Positions 50,801 to 63,637 of a DNA stretch of 64,000 nt are shown here, in pieces. Numbering within the stretch: position 1 is the first letter of the stretch; the number at the start of each line of letters is the position of its first letter. This DNA comes from Acanthaster planci (lineage: Eukaryota; Echinodermata; Asteroidea; Valvatida; Acanthasteridae). The notes under the pieces are model-generated. The model did no database searches, was not told where the DNA came from, and saw nothing but the letters and a program-made list of their open reading frames with translations. The stretch spans positions 843,851-907,850 of the forward strand of contig NW_019091396.1 of assembly GCF_001949145.1 (NCBI RefSeq). The letters are read 5' to 3'. A program made the translations under genes and the position numbers.

Positions 50801-53800
50801 TTCAACGCTCAAGTCGGTGGATTTGGGATAAAGGAAGACTCGTGCCAGGGAACAGCTATTAGAAAAGCTGTGTTAGACAAACCGGTAGCCCTCAGGGCAA
50901 ATTCTAAACTTTAATGCATTGACCGGTACGGAAACAGTGGATCATGATCTAAGGAACATTTCAATAAGATATCTCCACGCACAATCACATCAGAACGGAG
51001 TAAAACTTGTGTAACGGTCAAAACCGAAACCAAAAAGGGCACCTTAAAAATGACTCTGAATACCTGGACGAGAATGGGTGATTCTTCGTATGTTTTCACA
51101 CCACAGAAAATTTGATAAGCAAGGACTGTGGCTTTGAGATAATCCACTAGGGAGAGGAGGCATTATCAAACCCCAAAACCCTCACCAATGGCATCCATTA
51201 TGCAAGAACTTGGGAATCTGTGACACCCGATGTTTTTGCAACGCTCTCTATAACAGTACATTCCCAACTGACAATTCTGTAGCCCCAAAGCGACACTATG
51301 GATATGTTATAAGCTCCTTTGAAGGTGGATATCATTCCAACCAAACGCGTATTTCTGTGAATAGCCGGCGACGAGTAAGTTTTGAGAGGATTAACCGTTC
51401 CATAAATCTCGCCCCTGTTTACAGCTCCAGGGAGGCCATAGCTGTATGCCCGCTAATACTTAAAAAATAAAACCCTTGAAACAATTCGTGAGTCAGGGAC
51501 TGTCCACACAAATATTGGCGATTTTAGTGGTTGCATTCAAGTTGATCGATGACGCAAGGGTGACTCAATTTCGCTACCGAATCATTCCATTAATTGTTAC
51601 CCCAGTACTCGTTCCTTTCTGTTCTTGAAATGGCCAGAGACGAGGGTGTCTCAAAGGTGACGATAGAATCTGGCCTCTCGGCAGAAGCTTCGACGAAAAG
51701 ACCTTCGACAAAACTAGGCCAGCTAATTGCCTATGTAAAGGCCACACAGCTGGTTCGACCACTAAACCACCGAGAAATCTGTGCCCAGCCTCTGTTTTCA
51801 AGTCGCGTGTTGCTGATCACCGAATATTGGTCTCTGAAAAATAGACATTTCCTACAGATGAACGACCTGGCACCTACCGATAGTAGTCGCTCCTGCCATG
51901 GCGGCGAAAGCGCTTTCAGTACTTCGTCGAATATACACGTTGACGTTTGATCTTTCGTCATGGCGTCAGCTGTATGGGTTTGCGCAGCATCCACCTGGCA
52001 ACAAAAAATGGCGGGAACTGAATCCAATCTGCACGTGCACAGTGAATGGCACTAAAATGAATTCTCCGAAATGGAAGCCCATTTGTATGTTAAAGTAAAA
52101 CATTAACTAATTTGTGACCAATGATACTTGTAAATTGAAAAACACGGCAGATTTTACAGTACACGAAAGCCAGTTCAACAAGCCATGCATTATTTTCAAG
52201 TTGTTAAAACTAGACGAAATTAAATCCAACATAATTACGCTGAATTAGGCATTGATCCCCAAAATTTAGTGTGATTAGAAACAATTCAAATTTGCACTCA
52301 TGCTTCTCCATTAAAGAAATTAAGTTCTGTTGTCAATGTATGTGGGGAACGGCGTGTTTTCCTAGTCGAAATTTTAATCACATAAATATAGCCTAGCACA
52401 GGCTACACGGCAAAGCTTTTCGTAAAAAAACAATCTGAAAGAGTTCAGTGTAGTAACCTGTGTCACTGTTTGCTACATAATTAGTTTGCTATTTAGTTCC
52501 ATTCACGCACTGATATATACCATGTGGCAAAAGCATCTACTATATATGACCTATCAGTATCCAATACGTTGACACTTGGCGTATTCGCTTTCACATCAAT
52601 ATTTTAATTAGATTTCCGTATACATGTAGGTCAATTTATGCTGCTGTTGACTTGACACTTTGAAAAGACAAAGTTCAGGTTTGTATCTTCATACGCACTC
52701 ATTTGCTTGGTATCCGTGATCTGCCATTTTACTATGACACCCAGTGTTATTGGGTTCAAGTAGTATCGAGGTGATTAATCGCTACGTTACATTAACACGA
52801 CTGGCTGGTTAAATCACTTAACGCCAAAAGAAACAATTTGCTCCCCCAAATAGATTCACGCCCATATCTTCCAGAGACAAAAAGTAAACTAATGAATGAA
52901 CTGTTTAGCAAAAGGTTTGGTTGGTTATAACACAGATGAGAAGCTTTTTTGCATCAGATCTTGCATCGTACATTGTATACAAACAGGAAGATTATGAAAG
53001 GACTTGACATCAGAATCAAATTAAACTAAGTCAACCAATCACATGTTGGTCGATAATTCCTTTTGCACACGTAAAATGTACCGAAAAGAATACGTCTTCT
53101 TAATTTGTACATATTTAACTTCGTGTACGAATACCACTTTTGATACAAACAATATTCTTGCTTGAAGGATAATGACATTGTTACAGCATCCATTCAGGTT
53201 TTAAAACTAAATAATACTGTGAGAAACGAAAAACGAAAAAAAAAAACACATAGGCACAGAATGTATAAGCATTGATGTGATGATGGCACTATCGCCCAAC
53301 TGGAGAAGAATTTGGAGGGTTTAGATGAAGGGGCAGTTAACCGCAATCTTTCTCTGAAGTTGAGAAAAGATACAACTATTAAATTCATTGTTTTTCCGGA
53401 ACAATTCCTATTCTTTTTTAAATCAATATTTTCCAAGGTAAAAAGTGGGCTTATTTGTTTTTGATTCTGCAATCTTCGACATGTGTTTAGTGTTCTCTGG
53501 TTAATCCTTATGCTGCCATACTGAGCAAAAGAAATCTTCACATGTTCATTTTTGGTTAGAACGACGCGATAATCTGGTGTCACGGAACTGAATAAATTAA
53601 AAATATAAAACACCACAATGCGGAAATTTATGAAAAAAACCTCACATTCTTGCTGATACCACAGGGAGATCAATGAAAGGTTACCAAAACAAGATCGCTG
53701 TCCACGACTGTGCATAGGATTGATAAAAACAACAAGTTTGACGTAAGTTCCCCACTAATGAAGTAATCAAGCTTTGAAAAGAAAATACTTGCGTCATGCA

Positions 53801-56682
53801 ATCACGTTATCTAAGACCAGACGACGGTGCTGATAAAATTATCCCACCTGGTTCCAAGGGTAGCTCTCCTGATTGAGGTCGACTGACTTCGTTCTCTTGC
53901 CGGCTGTTGAAACACAAGGGGGAAAAACAGAAAAGAAAACATGTAACCCACATTAATCATCAATTATATCTGTTGAAGATTGACATCATTACCAAGCCTT
54001 TTCGGTCGTCAAAGACCTTCAATTACAACGTCTGGATCATAATATTTGTGTAACAGTTTCTTGGACGTTCCTTTTCACCTAATCTGGACGGTGTGGTGTA
54101 CGTGTGATCGATGGGTGTTTCGGGTCCTCACAGGGTACAATGAGAAGAAACGGAAATCGTGTTGGAAATTGAACAAGGAACACACTGAATTAGGAGTGCA
54201 GCTGAGCAAATCTTACTCTGGCTATACCAAGGGAATCGCCTTGGGGAACAGTTAAGTATTGCTGCTGTTTCATTACGGCCAAACTGCTCGTCAGTGATAC
54301 AAAGCATGGTAGTATGCATTAGAAATTGACATTCGTTCATATATACAACAAATGTAACGTTGGAAATGAAAATGACTGTTTAGCTTTTACTGCACGGGAA
54401 TTTAAAATTCAAGTATTTTGTTATATTTCTTAGTAACTCGCGCTTGCTTGAGCAAAACAATGACTTCTTCGTCCAGCGAGAAATTGAAATGAATCATACG
54501 CGAGAGTCCGGCTGTTACGGAGGCTGTGACGCGCACTGTGTCCATAGCAATACCGGTAGCGAGGTGGGTAGCGAGGTGGTTGGCAAGGTCCGACCCCAGA
54601 TCAGAGCAAAAAAAGATAATTTTAATTACCGATTTTACCTTTAAAGAAGCAGTGCTTTTTAAAAATTATTTCGTCCTTGTATAGTGTAGCCGCTAGTAAT
54701 TGGCAACTGCTCCTTCAAATCCGAGAAACGAAGGATCTTAGGAACTTTGGTACAAACTATCTGGCTTCTTGTACTTAATTGTCACTTTTGTTCTGGATGA
54801 ATTAAAACTTTTTATATGGTTGCCTGACCAACTTAGAATCCCTTAACATGTTGTTCAAAAGTAGATATCCCGTGAAGCTGGTATGTTCAAGCTTTAAGAA
54901 TTCGGTGTAAACATACATACAAGACACCATTCTATCGAACCCCAGAGGGCGCGACGGAAAGAAAAAATCTGTGTGATCTCTAAAAGAACGTTTTTTGTAA
55001 TATATGTGAAACCAAAATGAAAAACATCTACTTTGTGGATTCCACTCCGCTCTTGATGAACATCTTACTGACGAATTTCGGTCACAGAAACTTTCGATTT
55101 GAATAACCCCAGAGGCGACACAGGTCCCTCAAATGAACAGCACATCCAATCGTCCTCGATGTGATACACGAAACCCTCGCAAGACAAATTGATGGCGATG
55201 CTCTCTCCAGGACTCAGCTGGATGTTTAAGAGCTATTAGACCTGCTGAAATTAATTTGCTGAGTCACCTTGCGGTGAAACCTGCGCAGAAAACAAGTCCG
55301 GCTGCTCAAGTGCGTTCTGTGTTATGGTTTCTGATAGTTTACCGCGGTGTACTTTAATATGAAGGAATAAAAAGGCATAGCCGTTTTACAAGAAAAAAAG
55401 AGAGTCTCTTGAGTCTCAGTTTTTCCCACCACACCCTTCAAATTCCTTCACGCGCGACCTCTCTAACTCTCTCTGGGAAATGAAGTCCCTCTTGTTAATG
55501 TCGCCGTATATTTCCCCATCGACCCCCTGGCGTAGGCGTCCTCCAACTTAGCTCTAATCAGATTGGATGGCATAACCGGACTACAATTTTCATGAACGAG
55601 GCTGCCAGAGTGAATAACATGCATGTACATGTCGTAATTCGGCACATGCTGCTGTTTATGTTTGAGCCTCGACGTTAATTATGAAACTTAATTTTAAAAA
55701 AGTCGTGCTTATATCTCTTGATGTGCTAACACAACACACACAAAATGCATAAACCGTAGAGTATCTGCCAGTGAAACCCTCGCATATCCATAGCACCAGT
55801 CTGAGGTATTGATTCAAACTCATTTTAATACCATAATTTTCCAGTAATGGTGAAAGGTTCAGTCGTTTTCGTTTCCAACAAAGGATATAAAGAGTGTATC
55901 AACGATTAGTTTGGAACATCCTGACAATACTCTGGATGAGACAAATTAGTATAATTACAGGGTGCTTATTAAAGGCCTCTGACCTGCCCTCTGACCTGCC
56001 CCAGACGTTCACAAGAAAAAAAACTCTGCATTGTTTGAAACACTATGAACAGACCTACTGACTTCACTGTGTAGAAAATAATGTCCAATAAATGGCCCGT
56101 TCAAAAAATTCGACCCTATAGTATCTATGCCAGTGATGCAACAGCAGTCAAATCTATCACGTCTGCGAGCATTGCAGATTACAGATGGAACTTTCTATTT
56201 ACATGTCACCAAGATGGCCCGCTAACTCAAGACCTCTTCTTCAATGTCAAATGATGAATGTCAGCACCTCCACGACACTTAGTGTCAACAACGGAAGATG
56301 TGATCCCATTACCTACACTAATCCCGCATTCAAGCCTTGGGCAATCACCTCTCCCGACCCCCCATTTTTTTTAGGGCAACGACTCACTAATACCGAGCCT
56401 TACCAATGTCCCCCTAGCGACTTGCTAAACGACAGCCCCAGGGCTCATGTTTTAATTAACGGGAGACGTTGTGCTTGGAGTCTTTGTCAGCAAGGCTTCG
56501 GTGATTTAATTCGGTCATATTTCTGGTCGCGATGCGATCATTATCAACCCCCCTTTGGGAATTATTCACCATTGCTGATTGGAAAGCGAAGCCAAAAAAA
56601 TAGAAAGACTTGTAAATGTCTCGCTTTGTACGGGATTTTCGTATGAATATTCGAAAGCAATACAATTCAGATTTTTTTTCAG

Positions 56683-56794
56683 ATTACCAAAGACAGGACC
56701 ATTTGGCATTAAGCCTAAGTTACGAACTCTCAAGGGTTTCCACGAAGTTTGCAAAACGACGAAAAAGTTTGAATTTGCGGTAACCAACCATTAA
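56683..56794 (+). CDS. Exon 6: candidate terminal exon
   Basis: A strong acceptor (ATTTTTTTTCAG) opens a frame that needs two carried bases, exactly what the GTGAGT donor of exon 5 supplies. It completes V166 and encodes LPKTGPFGIKPKLRTLKGF, HEVCK and TTKKFEFAVTNH before TAA 56792-56794, giving a 202-residue precursor with seven cysteines, the last at C189. The C-terminal 36 residues are Lys-rich. ATTAAA at 57138 and AATAAA at 57173 with GU-rich sequence after them fit a 3' end. The minus strand is also open here, so coding potential is not unique to this frame. Confidence 0.45.
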
Positions 56795-57172
56795 AACTTT
56801 CTAATTAAGCGGAAATTACACGCAACAGGTGAAAACCAAAGGTACTCATAGCGACGATCAAATGATAAAACGAAATATAACGGCCTTGAAAGGTTAATAC
56901 CAAACGAAAGAGGTTCGAATGGAGCCATGCGATATGGAATTTGACATCCACGCATCGCCAACCGTCCCCGCATGATAGCCAATCTATAGTGTCCACATTA
57001 TAACCCCTACACCTTTGGGTAGTGCAGCAAATAAGAAATAAGAATTGTTTTGGTTTTCCTGAAGTGAAACTATTCCAAGCTTTTCGTGGCTGCATTGTCA
57101 GATAGACTTCTGTCATAACGGGAAATGCACAAAACCCATTAAATCATACCACTTTGCTCGAGAGAGATGTGA

Positions 57173-57178
57173 AATAAA
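57173..57178 (+). terminator. Candidate poly(A) signal
   Basis: AATAAA, about 380 bases after the exon 6 stop codon, followed within 30 bases by GAGGTTGTTC, a plausible GU-rich downstream element. It depends on the exon 6 model. Confidence 0.4.
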
Positions 57179-57199
57179 AGGCTGCACTGAGAGGTTGTT

Positions 57200-60100
57200 C
57201 ACATTCGCCCGTGCTTGAAGTATGTACGATAATGGACACATACATTGTACATAAGGGTGTAGTAGTGAATGTCAACAGGGTTTACATTGTAAGTTCTTAA
57301 AGACAAAAAGGTACAGGCAATATTTAAGACCCACCATATATATAAAAATTATTTATGTCGCATTAGAAATCACAAGCCTTTTTTTCCACCAATTGGTCTT
57401 CTGCTCACTGTGGGATATTTTTTTAAGTCTCCACTTCGTGTTGCCGCATGAACTGAATAGCGTCAATGATATCCGCGTTTGTTTTGCGATAGATACCCCT
57501 GAGACTGTAGGAGCAACGTTTCCCATAATATTGATGTACATAATATTTTTGTTATAAAACAAATCTCATGGAGTACCCTTATTTATTGGCAGAGAATGGC
57601 CATCGGGAGATTTTACATGTGAAACATTGTATGTCTGAAGTTAAAGCTACGAAACCGAAAATATGATAGACCACAGCCTTCGCAGTGACGGTAAACACCG
57701 GCGTTAAGACAATTACAAATATATATTTGTGCAAATGTAAAAATTCTCTCATTTTTTGTAAATGACCACAGTAAGGGCAGTTTAAACTTTAAATTTTTTT
57801 TTGTTTTAGGTCATAATTTTTTCTCCCTTCAGCCTTAAAACGAAAGAATGGATTACTAATAACTCAAAATTGACCTATCAATCAGTTATTTAAATCATGG
57901 GCAGGTAGTTTCCAGGAATGGAACAGCGTACCGTATCAAAGCTTTTTGAGTAAGCTATTGTTGAAGTGCGCTGAAGTTCGATTGAACTGCTGAAAAAACC
58001 ACTGTCACCACGTAAAGTATACACAACACGCAATAGTTGAAATGGGCGGGAACGTTAACCAGCCTAATTGAACTTGAGGACCTTGTCCATTTCGCGCCTC
58101 CTTGTTTTAATACCACAAGCGAAAAAGGCGTCTGCAATCACACACGCAGGTTATTTACACGTGCATGGTCGTGTGAAGAGGTAAGACACGACCCGGAAAC
58201 GTAAGATGATCAAGACCAGCGTGGCTGTAACAGCGTTTGTTATGTCAAACAATGCTGAAGTATTATTCTTTACTGACCAAAGTGTGTGTGACAGCTGCAG
58301 ATTTTCTGACCTCTTGTGAGGATATGTGTAATATATTGAACGCATACCAAAGATTGCAATTGCGCGAAACCAAAATTTAAAGTGCGCAAGTATTTCACGT
58401 TGCTTTGCGCTATTTTTAGCAATTTAATTGACTTGATAATCGTTTCTTTACTGTGTATTTTAGAGGCATAATAAAAATAGAGGTGGCCACAGAAGGAGCT
58501 TGGCTTCATTTTTCAGCTCGTTACTTCGCAAATCCTTATCGAGCTCATCGTTCAAGATTCGGGGCGAAGTAGGGATCGATCTCACAGTTTGCCAAGAACC
58601 GCTCCATTACGAGTATTTGATCATCGCCCGCGTGATAAGGCCCAGATGACCCCCCTGCCACACGAGACTTCTTTCACCGACTGACTATTCAAGAACAGTT
58701 TGCCGAGGACAAATATCGAGTCTGTTAATACCCTTCTGAAAGTGTAGACATGCTCTGACAGAACAAATTTGGTGAAATAACGAGCCTATTGACCGTCCAG
58801 CTATAGAGGAGGGGAAATTCAACGTCTGAACCCTCTGCTGGGATTGACCAGTACTGGTACTACATTTCACTGCACGTGGTTCAGAGTAGAGTCACAGGTA
58901 TGGGGTCGGTCGGAGCTGATGGGGTTCATAACAAGTAAAGACCGACAACGCATCTGGTTTTAACTCCCTACAAAATCCAGCATCGGTGTGCTTTTTATAC
59001 CAAGTGCGTCATGGGAGTGTACGACTTTTGAACTTGTAAGAATGCCCCTTTCCCCCAAACGTACAGAGCAGTAGTTCACAGTTTTCTGGGGCCAACCTCT
59101 GCGTCATCACTGACGTCCCTCCGTTTTTCTTCCGACAATTTACGAAACTTCACGTCATTGATGTATACACTTCTCTTGCACATAAAAGACTACATTAGGG
59201 CACCGTTATTTTTCCCTTGCTGTAGGGGAAACTCAAGGGGCTTATTTTTGTGTATGGCCTTGATATATCAAAGGTGGATCAAGGGGGGGTGGGTTGACAC
59301 AGCACTTGGTGGCAGCAGACCAGTTGCTCTTCGTTCCACTTGTAAGGGGAGACACAATTTAGTTGCTTTGCATTGAGTGTCCTGTACACTTTGTAGACTG
59401 AGACCTCAGACCTGGAATAAATTTCAATTTTGGGTACGTAAGGTTTCATTCAAGGACCCCAGACTTTCCCGTGCCACCTCCCTCTCCGGCGACCACAGAT
59501 GTAAGTTGATGAGAGTGAACATTAACGGTAAACTCAGTCATCACTTTGGTTAACAATAATTGGCTTCGGGTCACGGACTAAACATGGACAGGTTGTGTCC
59601 TGTATTCAGAGGGAACATTACGTCGGATGCCCTCTTGCTTGATTAAGCTATTGCTTGTTGGCAATTCGGTTAATGTACCTTTGATGGTTTAATGTGAAAC
59701 AACGGCACACTTCGTGTCGTATGATTAGTTACACGCCGAAAATTCGTGCAAGGAAACATTTCCTTCGTCACAGTTCTTTGAAAGTTGTATTAAAGAAAAC
59801 ATGGTGTGAACATAAAGTTACTACGAGCAGGCCTCAAATCAGGTACGGTAAACAACGGGAAATGAGCGGATTATATTTCACCAGAAAAACAGGTCAGGAA
59901 GGTCGTGCAAAAGCTTTAATTTCCCCTGAAGATTGAAAAAATAAATAAATTAAACCCAAGAGCTATAAGGACAACATTGCCGTGTAGCCTTCTTACCCAG
60001 CTTACTACGCACGCAGGGCGGAAAATTGCCGGGTTTAATTTTACCATGTAGTAAATCTCGCCCATCAGAATCCATGGTGCGTACCCAAGAATGTGACTCT

Positions 60101-62398
60101 GGAGCAGCTTATTGATCGGAGCTGAAAACATCCCAAGAACAGGCAACCTCTGGCTCATGTGACGAGGCGAGCCGACAAAGACAGTAGATGTCAACCTGTC
60201 ACCACGTCAGTATTAGGAGTGAGTATGCTGCGTCCCACACGAACGGATTGATTAAAAGGAGAAAAAAAGCTGGACGTACAAAATGTGAATGGAAGTATGC
60301 TCACTTCTATCACCGGCAATACAAAGAAGATGCACCTGGAGATTAGGTCGCACATTGAGGATTGATATTCTTGTAAACACAGTGTCGCTCTCCTTCCTTC
60401 CTTCCTTCCCAAGGAATGTCACTTTTCAAATACAGTCCTTTTGCATGCTTCCTTCCCGATATTCATCGTATCTTTCAGTATCACTTTTACCAAATTCAAT
60501 GAGCCGGTGCATTTCGGTGTATTTGAGATTTTTCTGCTCAAGTAAAGTGTGACATCCTTTTGGGCAGAAATCTTTATTGTAACAGCTATTGCAACGAAAT
60601 AATTTACAATAATTTTGAACACTTTTCTGTCTCCATTTTTCTTGATTCGTTGACGTTTATATTTTCGCACGAATAAAGGCTATTCAACGAGAAAATCTCT
60701 AAAATGAGCATCGTCTTCCTAACCTAACATGATATCAAGCAACATTTTGTCGGGAGAAGCATGGAAGATTGTATATGTTCAAAAGATGTACTTTTCGACA
60801 GGACTTAACAAAAAAGTCTTATAATTAAGTGTAGAAAGTAACCCAATATGTGTTCCACAATTGAATTTATGTTGTTGGCCCTGTGAAGAAGGAAATGAAA
60901 TGCGCCACTTGAGCGCATAATATTGACTACATTGGTTGTCGTACGATTTCAAACATTTCCCCGCGTGATTTAATTTGAAATGGATCTACGTTAAAAGTGG
61001 TTTCAGGAGAGCGATCAAATGTTATCCACACCTTAGACATATTAGATTACATTTAATTGCTATTTGATTCAATACACAACTGTAATGATCAAGATGCGTA
61101 TACAATGATCGCGATCTCATTCTGCAGCGTTATCAAGCATCCTCGTAAAACACCTTTCTGTCGTATTAAACACTGACATTCGGCCTCAGAAAAAAATGCA
61201 GCCAGTTGTGGAAGCGATCACAAACTTTAAGTGCAGAAGTGCTCAGCAAATACACTGTAGATTTCTTGTGACAATCGACCCACGATCCGAGCACTTCTCA
61301 GTGAGACAGACGCAGTCTCTCTCGGGAGTACGTGTTTCTTATCGTCCTGGCACACACACCCTTTTTAGGTCTTTCAGTGAATTGCAGCAAAACCTCTTTT
61401 GTTTCACCACAACCTCTCCGTTTTGTTGACCAACTCGTCGGCCCGGCACGGCGAAAGATCAATACCTTTGAGGAGGGGAACGAAAAGCCAACATGCCCCG
61501 CGGATTTTTTCTTTTGAAATAATAGCCAAAAGTAGAGATTTTCTGGTAACACCACTGGAATTCGACGGGGGACACCGGCGGGAAACCCGTTAAGACGTAG
61601 AGAAGATCATGTCGTGGTTCACGTCGCCACTGGCGCATTATCAGGCCGTCTATACCTCTGCCTCGGGTGACGATAGAGTGATAATGGTTCGTATACGATG
61701 AGGCAGTGCTGTGAAGCACAGATATCGACTCCTCCAAGGGTATAGGGTCGACTAAAAAACCAGTAAGTACAACATTAACGCCGTACTAACTTGCAGGGTA
61801 AAGTGAACATCAACTTGGGATTGTAGTCATCTCATCGATTCCGAGATTACCGTCCCGGCGGGGAATAATGCACTGTCAAGCATGCACTGTCACTGATTTC
61901 ACAATAAAACGAACTATGGACGCAATATGGAGGTTGATTTGTTAAAGCTTCTTTGGCGGGCTACTAAGCAACTTAAGGGGTGGTTTTCGTTGTAAAAACC
62001 CAAAGTAATATTTATGTGGAGTATCACTTTTACCCCTCCAGCGAGGGAACACTACGTGAATGGGCAAGGGAGTAGATCGGTTTTCACCACGGGAGATGAG
62101 ATCGGGAGACCCCTGAAATTCTCCAGACGGTGGCCATTCAAAATATTGCGTGGGGGGTAATCTAATACTAGAGGGCGTTCTTTACGATTGAAGCTTTTAA
62201 TATCTGCACATGCGCACTCTAAATGTCTATTTTTTCCAAGAGATCTGCACTTTAAACTGCTAAGGCACAAGTTTTTCTTTTCTTTGACTTCCTTTTCTTA
62301 AGTGCTAATATTTCTTCGCATGGATGATCATGCAGACACAGTGATAGTCCGCATTTTGCCTAGTAAAGCACAGAAATGTTGACCGCGTTCACCTTGGC
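57200..62398. other. Intergenic DNA, no gene recognised
   Basis: No recognisable domains, RNA genes or transposon ends. A strong acceptor-like CATTTTTCAG at 58517 opens about 57 codons in phase 0 but has no matching upstream donor in the preferred model. A (CCTT)n tract lies at about 60392-60410. Confidence 0.4.
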
Positions 62399-62501
62399 CG
62401 TGATCCGTCGTTGGTATACGGACATCAAAACTTGCCTAATGGATGGTGCGGACCAGCGTTAGGATCACTATCGGGATAAAAATCCGTGTGAAACAAACAG
62501 A
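62399..62501. mobile_element. Palindromic MITE, copy 2
   Basis: It shares ACGGACATCAAAACTTGC, GCGGACCAGCGTTAGGATCA and the arm ATCCGTGTGAAACAAAC with the element at 21617-21740. It preserves the right arm that copy 1 has lost, whereas copy 1 preserves the left arm. Confidence 0.65.
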
Positions 62502-63121
62502 CCCCTTGACTACGTACCTGAGAAAAAGAATTCTTTGAAATGTTCATCTAAAGGACAAGTACTGAAGCAGCGTGGCAAGCTTTTTTGGTTTTTTACTTTT
62601 GACAGGCTGTTCCAATTTTCATGTAGCGCCATAAACATTAAACTTCGGAATGTGTCATGCCCCTTAATTATTGGCTTTTTGATGGATATTATCATACGGT
62701 GTATTTTCATGAGTTCAATATCAATAAATCATTCTAGCTTTAACTGTCAACAAATATTAATTTCATGACGGAGGTAGATGTAAGAGATGGCTTATTAATG
62801 GTCGTCTTCCTGTAGCCTGTTGAACTTTACTCCAATCATCAATTATCCTGTCTGTAATTGTCCTGTCTTTAAGTTATATGACATTTTGTATTTCTTTAAT
62901 TTACTTGGGTTAACTCATAAAAAACTTACTGTTCCTTATCGTTTTACTCTGTGACTCAAAATACTTAACACACTTTTTTCAAAATGTTGGAGACACAAAA
63001 TACTTTTTGCTGTACGATGGTCAGCAGTGCAAAGAAAGGACCCCCTTGTTTTCCTCACGTTAGTTCAGACAATTTAGAATACCTAAGTGTTACACCATTT
63101 TAACCAGAAAGTGTAGTGCAA
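62502..63121. other. Intergenic DNA, nothing recognised
   Basis: AT-rich, with short chance frames only and no repeats or RNA genes seen. Confidence 0.4.
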
Positions 63122-63232
63122 ACGAATTCTGTACGCGTATGTGGTGATACCAAAGTTAATACGTCACGCGCACAATTATTTGTGTAAAAGGCATTAGCGC
63201 GTAAACTGACGTGCGCGTACTCCATGCGCTGG
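63122..63232. repeat. Half-copy of the 63.5-kb hairpin
   Basis: GTAAAAGGCATTAGCGCGT and TGCGCGTACTCC resemble the stem segments of the hairpin at 63509-63637. It is a second, partial copy of the same repeat. Confidence 0.5.
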
Positions 63233-63508
63233 CACTGAAGTTCCTTGTTCAAATGTTGTCCCACTTCACAGTGTTGTACACGAGTCCATCAAAAATCCCC
63301 GTAAGTCTCTGTAAATCCATCACAAGTCATTCTTAAGCCGATCTAGGAGTTATTCAAATGAACTGACAAATCATTGCATTGTCATTGTTCACCCTGTTGC
63401 GTATGACTGGACTTGTGATGGACTCAAATACAACACAGCCACTTCGGTACCCTATAGAGTGCCGAAGTGTGACGTCATTTCGAACCAGTTGATGCCGTAC
63501 AAACGAAT

Positions 63509-63637
63509 GGAGTACGCGCGCGCGTTGGTTCACGCACAGGTACTCGCGCTAATGCTTTTTACACACATGAGAGTGCGCGTAAAAGGCATTAGCGCATCTT
63601 CGGAACCAGCTCGTGAACCAACAAGCGCGAGTATTCC
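63509..63637. repeat. Large two-stem hairpin
   Basis: The outer stem pairs GGAGTACGCGCGCGCGTTGG and TTCACG with CGTGAACCAACAAGCGCG and AGTATTCC. The inner stem pairs GCGCTAATGCTTTTTACAC with GTAAAAGGCATTAGCGC around a loop of about 14 nt. About 129 bp, non-coding, probably a foldback MITE. Confidence 0.75.

Larger units (their letters stand above)
46948..56682 (+). other. Intron 5 under the long-transcript model
   Basis: It runs from GTGAGT to ATTTTTTTTCAG if exon 6 is at 56683. It contains an alternative coding continuation (47021-47297), a tRNA-like SINE candidate (47730-47801) and a YY1/Kozak-like site with a possible nested gene start (51898). A minus frame of 173 codons (53194-53715) and a + frame of 153 codons (56185-56646) are not recognised. 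Confidence 0.35.

Noticed and set aside
53194-53715. 173-codon minus frame
   Set aside because: The longest minus frame here, but its composition is Phe/Ser/Leu-rich as expected from an AT-rich chance frame, and it has no motif or neighbouring exons.
56185-56646. 153-codon + frame
   Set aside because: No domain, no signal peptide and no splice support; close to, but out of frame with, candidate exon 6.
58518-58686. Strong acceptor followed by about 57 open codons in phase 0
   Set aside because: It would need exon 5 to use the weaker donor at 46907. The 56683 exon fits the stronger GTGAGT donor, and the sequence here adds no cysteines or recognisable motif.
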